Of a DNA stretch of 36,379 nucleotides, positions 32,434 to 36,379 are shown one piece after another. Position numbers and translations under genes: made by a program. Origin of the DNA: Ignavibacteria bacterium (GTDB lineage Bacteria > Bacteroidota > Ignavibacteria > Kapaibacteriales > UBA2268). How positions within the stretch are numbered: position 1 is the stretch's first letter; the number at the start of each line of letters is the position of its first letter. The notes under the pieces are model-generated. The model made no database searches. It was not told the DNA's origin and saw nothing but the letters and a program-made list of their open reading frames with translations. The stretch lies in contig JAERMQ010000079.1 in assembly GCA_016844745.1 (NCBI GenBank), positions 1 to 36,379 on the forward strand, in the 5' to 3' direction.

Positions 32434-32514
32434 TTACCACCCCCTACCCCCTCCTAAAATAGGAGGGGAAATATAAAATCCCCTCCTATTTTAGGAGGGG
32501 GTAGGGGGTGGTAA
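32434..32514. repeat. Long palindrome R2, copy a (between nuoJ and nuoK)
   Basis: Perfect 35-bp arms 32434-32468 and 32480-32514 surround an 11-base AT loop. Each arm contains TACCCCCTCCTAAAATAGG, so the arms also have internal partial symmetry. The G-rich strand reads GGAGGGGGTAGGGGGTGG. It begins 13 bases after the nuoJ stop. Confidence 0.97.
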
Positions 32515-32574
32515 AAAGTTACAGAATGACAAAGTAAAAGAAAAATTAATTAAAAAAAAACAGGATAAAGCATA

Positions 32575-32883
32575 ATGGCTATTGGCTTGAACCACTATTT
32601 AATTGTAAGCGCAATATTATTTGCATTAGGAATATTCGGCATTATAACAAGAAAAAATGCAATCATGGTCCTGATGGGATTGGAGCTTGTTCTTAACTCG
32701 GCAAATATAAATTTCATCGCATTCTCCAAATTCGGAGGACTGAATATAGAAGGGCATCTTGCAGCAATATTCGTAATAATATTAGCTGCTGCCGAAGCTG
32801 CCGTAGCGCTTGCAATTATATTGAATATTTATCAGAATTGGCGCAATATTAACGTTGACGAAATCGCCAAAATGAAGGAATAG
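32575..32883 (+). CDS. nuoK: NADH-quinone oxidoreductase subunit K
   Basis: A 102-residue three-helix membrane subunit homologous to MrpC. The two buried acidic residues needed for proton transfer are present: E37 in LMGLELVLNSANINFIAFS and E73 in IILAAAEAAVALAIILNIY. The N-terminal helix starts at YLIVSAILFALGIFG, and GIITRKNAI is the typical first loop. Normal length. nuoL starts 69 bp downstream. Confidence 0.97.
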   Translation: MAIGLNHYLIVSAILFALGIFGIITRKNAIMVLMGLELVLNSANINFIAFSKFGGLNIEGHLAAIFVIILAAAEAAVALAIILNIYQNWRNINVDEIAKMKE

Positions 32884-32952
32884 CATTGTTATCGGAAGAG
32901 AATTCTCCGTTAACATACTTATGAATTATATAAATAAAAGATAAATAAAATT

Positions 32953-35448
32953 ATGGGACATAACACACTTCTAATACTTGCAACAATTGTTTTGCTCTTG
33001 CCGCTTGCAAGTTTTTTGATTTTGGTTACAAACAGAAAAAGGCTTCCCGGTAGAAGCGCCGGAATAATCGGAACTTCCTTCATCGGTATTGGATTGATTT
33101 TATCAATTATCATTGCCGCTCATAAAATGGTTACTTTCAAAATGCTGCCGATGATTCAATACAAATTCGATTGGTTCACGGTTGGGAATATACCTGTTAA
33201 AGTTGGAATAGGAATAGATAATATAACCGGCATAATGCTAATTGTTGTAATGCTAATCAGCTTCTTGGTTCATCTTTTCTCAGTTGAATATATGCGCGAT
33301 GATGTTCGCTTCTCCCGTTATTTTGCCTATCTCGGAGTATTTACATTCTCGATGCTGGGAATTGTAATTGCCAACAACTTTTTCTTCATGTATATTTTTT
33401 GGGAACTCGTCGGACTTAGCTCTTATTTATTGATTGGTCACTGGTACGAAAAGGATTCGGCATCAAACGCAGCTAAGAAGGCATTTATCACAAACCGTAT
33501 CGGTGATTTGGGATTCTTCATAGGAATAATGATTTTGTATTTCTCATACAACAGCTTCATGTTTGATGAGATATTTACTAAAATCAATTATGGAATTCTT
33601 CCTTTCGATAGCGGCACAATGCTGACTGTTGCAGGCATTTTAATTTTCTGCGGCGCTATAGGAAAATCCGCACAATTCCCGTTGCATGTTTGGCTTCCTG
33701 ACGCAATGGAAGGTCCCACACCTGTTAGCGCATTAATCCATGCCGCTACAATGGTTGCCGCAGGTGTTTATATGACTGCCCGAGTATTCCCTATGTTTAC
33801 AGGCTGGGCGCTGATTTTTATAGCTTATACCGGCGCTATTACTGCATTCATTGCCGCTACAATCGCAATTACCCAGAATGATTTCAAAAGAGTTTTGGCT
33901 TATTCAACCGTAAGCCAGCTTGGATATATGATTATGGGACTTGGCGTTGGAGCATTTACGAACGGTTTTTTCCATTTGGTTACTCACGCCTGGTTTAAAG
34001 CATGTTTATTCCTTGCAAGCGGTTCTGTTATATTTGCGATGCACAAAGCAGCTCACCATTTCAACGACCATCATACCGATGCTCAGGATATTAGAAATAT
34101 GGGCGGTTTGCGTAAAACGATGCCTTTAACATATTATACATTTTTAATGGCAACTATTGCAATCTGCGGTGTACCGTTTACATCCGGCTTTTTAAGCAAG
34201 GATGGTATATTGGCAGGAACACTTGCTTATGCTCAACTCAACGGACATTGGCTTATTCCAATAATAGGTTTCAGCGCAGCCGGTATGACTGCTTTCTATA
34301 TGTTCCGGCTTGCAATCGTGGCATTCCACGGTCAACCTAAAACGGAAATAGCCGGTCATACAAAAGAGAATAATTGGGTAATAGTATTTCCGCTTGTCCT
34401 TCTGGCAACTTTATCACTTTGGTTCTTCTATTCCGGCAATCCATTAGATCCATCGAAGGGCTGGTTCCATGAAAAAGTAAAACCACAGCCAACTGCCGTA
34501 TTGGGTAATTTACAATGGGCATTCCTGATACCCTATGAAAGCAAAAATCCTTCGCATCAAAAGGTCTTGCAACGCGTTTACGGCATCGAGCCAAAAGATG
34601 AAATGGATATGATGGATGAAATGCCACTGAAACCCGAAGCAATGGGTATGCCTAATCCACATATGAAACCTGATGCTAAATCTGCAAATCAACAAGCCTT
34701 AACTGATGATGAAATGATGGTTAATCCTCATACCGGTAAAAAGGAAATGCCGAATGATGAAATGATGGTTAATCCTCATACCGGAAAAAAAGAAATGCAG
34801 AATGAAGAAATGATGGTGAATCCTCATACTCAGGCAATGGCACCCAATAGCAGTACAGCGAAAGTTGACGCTCATATACCTCAACATGCTGAAATGGGAA
34901 AAGAAAAAGCTAAAAATGATGAACATAAAGCTAAGGGCGAACATGGCGAAGCAGGCGCTCATCATGCTTTCAACAAATTCGAAGAACAAAGCCATGCAGC
35001 ACATATACCGGCAATGATCATTTCGCTGCTTTGCGCGGGAATCGGTATGTTGTTGTCCTTTTCAATATATCAGTTTAAGTTTGCAGACCCCGATAAATTG
35101 GCTCTGAAAGCCGGTCCTTTTTATAGATTATCATTCAATAAATGGTACTTCGATGAAATTTATAATGTCACTGTTATCGGTGGTACTATGTTGTTCTCAA
35201 AATTATTAGGTCTTTTTGATAACAAAGTTGTTGATGGTTTAGTGAACCTGTCAGCAGGCATTACAAGAGTTACATCTTATTTCGTCGGGCATTTCGATAA
35301 TATTGTAGTCGATGGACTTGTCAACCTATCAGCTAATGTAACAGGCTTTTCAGGGAACATAATCAGAAAATTACAAACCGGCAGGGTGCAATCCTACGTC
35401 GCATTCACAATTACAGGTATAATTATATTACTCTATTACTTCTGGTAA
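32953..35448 (+). CDS. nuoL: NADH-quinone oxidoreductase subunit L with Met/His-rich insertion
   Basis: An 831-residue antiporter-like proton-pumping subunit, about 200 longer than E. coli NuoL (613). The core is standard: FFFMYIFWELVGLSSYLLIG with the key Glu, GKSAQFPLHVWLPDAMEGPT with the key Lys, PVSALIHAATMVAAGVYM, and HAWFKACLFLASGSV. The extra length lies mainly between the helices around residue 500 and 685. Residues 549-684 contain 17 Met and 12 His, including tandem 16-residue repeats (586-601, 602-617 and a partial third from 618) of consensus DEMMVNPHTGKKEMPN. Then comes a charged segment EKAKNDEHKAKGEHGEAGAH. After the next helix, FDNKVVDGLVNLSAG and FDNIVVDGLVNLSAN form a duplicated segment of the lateral-helix region, usual for this family. 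The insert would face the solvent. A metal-binding role is a guess. Confidence 0.97.
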   Translation: MGHNTLLILATIVLLLPLASFLILVTNRKRLPGRSAGIIGTSFIGIGLILSIIIAAHKMVTFKMLPMIQYKFDWFTVGNIPVKVGIGIDNITGIMLIVVMLISFLVHLFSVEYMRDDVRFSRYFAYLGVFTFSMLGIVIANNFFFMYIFWELVGLSSYLLIGHWYEKDSASNAAKKAFITNRIGDLGFFIGIMILYFSYNSFMFDEIFTKINYGILPFDSGTMLTVAGILIFCGAIGKSAQFPLHVWLPDAMEGPTPVSALIHAATMVAAGVYMTARVFPMFTGWALIFIAYTGAITAFIAATIAITQNDFKRVLAYSTVSQLGYMIMGLGVGAFTNGFFHLVTHAWFKACLFLASGSVIFAMHKAAHHFNDHHTDAQDIRNMGGLRKTMPLTYYTFLMATIAICGVPFTSGFLSKDGILAGTLAYAQLNGHWLIPIIGFSAAGMTAFYMFRLAIVAFHGQPKTEIAGHTKENNWVIVFPLVLLATLSLWFFYSGNPLDPSKGWFHEKVKPQPTAVLGNLQWAFLIPYESKNPSHQKVLQRVYGIEPKDEMDMMDEMPLKPEAMGMPNPHMKPDAKSANQQALTDDEMMVNPHTGKKEMPNDEMMVNPHTGKKEMQNEEMMVNPHTQAMAPNSSTAKVDAHIPQHAEMGKEKAKNDEHKAKGEHGEAGAHHAFNKFEEQSHAAHIPAMIISLLCAGIGMLLSFSIYQFKFADPDKLALKAGPFYRLSFNKWYFDEIYNVTVIGGTMLFSKLLGLFDNKVVDGLVNLSAGITRVTSYFVGHFDNIVVDGLVNLSANVTGFSGNIIRKLQTGRVQSYVAFTITGIIILLYYFW
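34708..34839 (+). repeat. 48-bp tandem repeats inside nuoL
   Basis: Units at 34708-34755 and 34756-34803 and a partial third (34804-34839) encode DEMMVNPHTGKKEMPN, DEMMVNPHTGKKEMQN and EEMMVNPHTQAM. Synonymous and a few non-synonymous changes separate the units, so the duplication is not very recent or has diverged under selection. Confidence 0.95.
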
Positions 35449-35462
35449 AAAAATGAGAAATA

Positions 35463-35556
35463 ATAAAAATTTACCACCCCCTACCCCCTCCTAAAATAGG
35501 AGGGGAAATTTTTCCCCTCCTATTTTAGGAGGGGGTAGGGGGTGGTAAATTTTTAT
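35463..35556. repeat. Long palindrome R2, copy b (between nuoL and nuoM)
   Basis: A 94-bp palindrome: arms 35463-35508 and 35511-35556 are perfect over 46 bp with a 2-base centre. The GC-rich part equals copy a at 32434-32514, while the AT ends and centre differ, so the arms match each other better than they match copy a. It begins 14 bases after the nuoL stop, in the 216-base gap to nuoM; the rest of the gap is AT-rich leader. Confidence 0.97.
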
Positions 35557-35664
35557 GAAAAGATGTGAATTATGACTTTCTTGTTAATGGTTATAATTGA
35601 AAATAAATGATATAATGAAAAATAAGAATAAACAAAATAATAATAAAACTCAAACGGAGGATTA

Positions 35665-36379
35665 ATGTTACAATTCTTAGGAATCGGACCCTTAACCTGG
35701 ATAACGTTTCTGCCTATAATAGGAATGGTACTTGTGTTCCTTATTCCGACAGGCAAGGACGATGCAACGCGCCAGCGCGGGATTCAATTATTCAGGTGGG
35801 TTACCATTGTAACAACATTCATTCAATTGGTAATTTCAATTTTAATTTACGCCAATTTTAACTTTCAATTAAGCGGTATTAATACGGCTGCAGGTATGCA
35901 ATTTGCAGAGAAAATTCGTTGGATTGAACTAACAGGACTTCCTCTTTTAGGAGATGTCAAAATCGACTACTTCGTTGGAATCGACGGATTATCGGCTCCT
36001 ATGGTACTTCTGACCTCAATAGTTTGCTTCCTTGCCTCATTTGCTTCTTTCTCGATTAACAAAAAGCACAAAGGTTACTTTGCAATGTACTTGCTGTTAG
36101 ATGCAGGTATGATGGGAGTTTTCGTATCATTGGATTTCTTCCTGTTTTATGTATTCTGGGAATTGATGCTTTTGCCGATGTACTTCTTAATCGGTATTTG
36201 GGGCGGTCCCCGCAAGGAATATGCAGCTATAAAGTTCTTCCTCTATACTTTATTCGGTAGTGTATTTATGCTGCTCGTAATGATTGCCCTGTTTTTCGCA
36301 GTACATTCATTCAACATGCTTGATATGATGGACCCAACAAAGTACGACCCACATTCACTTCTTGCCGGAATCGGTACAA
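35665..36379 (+). CDS. nuoM: NADH-quinone oxidoreductase subunit M (5' part)
   Basis: The first 238 codons of nuoM, cut by the window end. It starts at an ATG 4 bases after CGGAGG, the strongest ribosome site in the cluster, with MLQFLGIGPLTWITFLP as the first helix. The family motif VSLDFFLFYVFWELMLLPMYFLIG (around residues 153-176) carries the conserved Glu that pairs with the pumping Lys further on (beyond the window), and GGPRKEYAAIKFFLYTLFGSVFML follows as expected. The hydrophilic loop with FNFQLSGINTAAGMQF (about 72-87) and VGIDGLSAPMVLLT fit NuoM. It should be followed by nuoN outside the window. Confidence 0.96.
   Translation, partial: MLQFLGIGPLTWITFLPIIGMVLVFLIPTGKDDATRQRGIQLFRWVTIVTTFIQLVISILIYANFNFQLSGINTAAGMQFAEKIRWIELTGLPLLGDVKIDYFVGIDGLSAPMVLLTSIVCFLASFASFSINKKHKGYFAMYLLLDAGMMGVFVSLDFFLFYVFWELMLLPMYFLIGIWGGPRKEYAAIKFFLYTLFGSVFMLLVMIALFFAVHSFNMLDMMDPTKYDPHSLLAGIGT

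Noticed and set aside
32434..32514. R2 palindrome as a normal intrinsic terminator
   Set aside because: No proper T tract follows the GC-rich stem, and essential nuoK-M lie downstream, so full termination would be harmful. Listed as a repeat.
1..36379. tRNA, rRNA or transposase genes
   Set aside because: I scanned for tRNA-like T-arm (GGTTCGAATCC) motifs, rRNA-like conserved blocks and transposase-like proteins and saw none. Short or divergent RNAs could still be missed without a covariance search.

Overview
This is an AT-rich bacterial chromosome segment, most likely from the Bacteroidota/Chlorobiota/Ignavibacteriota assemblage. Four proteins end in type IX secretion (T9SS) 'YPNP/PNPS' sorting domains. 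There is an Omp28-like thioredoxin-fold lipoprotein-type protein, a BatA-type von Willebrand protein, and promoters of the TTTG...TAnnTTTG type. Rho is only 433 residues, without the long N-terminal insertion common in classical Bacteroidia, so I lean to an Ignavibacteria/Kapabacteria-like lineage. That placement is inference. No rRNA, tRNA, CRISPR array, transposase or phage gene was seen.

Layout. 1-6747: a two-gene operon of secreted T9SS proteins, a WD40 protein and a 1776-residue protein of unknown function, closed by a bidirectional terminator. 6828-9799 (minus): a methylmalonyl-CoA decarboxylase-like crotonase, then folK, folB and an HDOD protein. 9986-11377 (plus): a small Lys-rich exported protein and an outer-membrane barrel whose first codons lie inside the preceding terminator hairpin. 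11380-13330: ftsL and rho, divergent from overlapping promoters. 13659-20037 (minus): Omp28-like protein, BatA/VWA protein, a rhomboid lacking its catalytic serine, and a lone nuoE. 20392-22866 (plus): DedA, a glycosyltransferase and an HsmA-like protein. 23230-26596 (minus): a secreted glycosidase-like protein and a secreted alpha/beta hydrolase. 26858-36379 (plus): respiratory complex I genes nuoA-B-C-D-H-I-J-K-L-M, with nuoM cut by the window end.

The complex I genes encode the membrane arm and the connecting module. The electron-input genes nuoF and nuoG are not in the cluster, and nuoE lies alone about 7 kb away on the other strand. NuoL carries an unusual Met/His-rich insertion with 16-residue tandem repeats.

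The most striking non-coding content is the intergenic DNA, which holds at least four families of dispersed inverted-repeat elements plus simple tandem arrays, mostly with a 7-bp unit. Five of these insertions lie between nuo genes. I see no convincing new multi-gene defence or metabolic system. The best leads are the repeat families, the NuoL insertion, the rho/ftsL overlapping promoters, the terminator over a start codon, and the pseudo-rhomboid.
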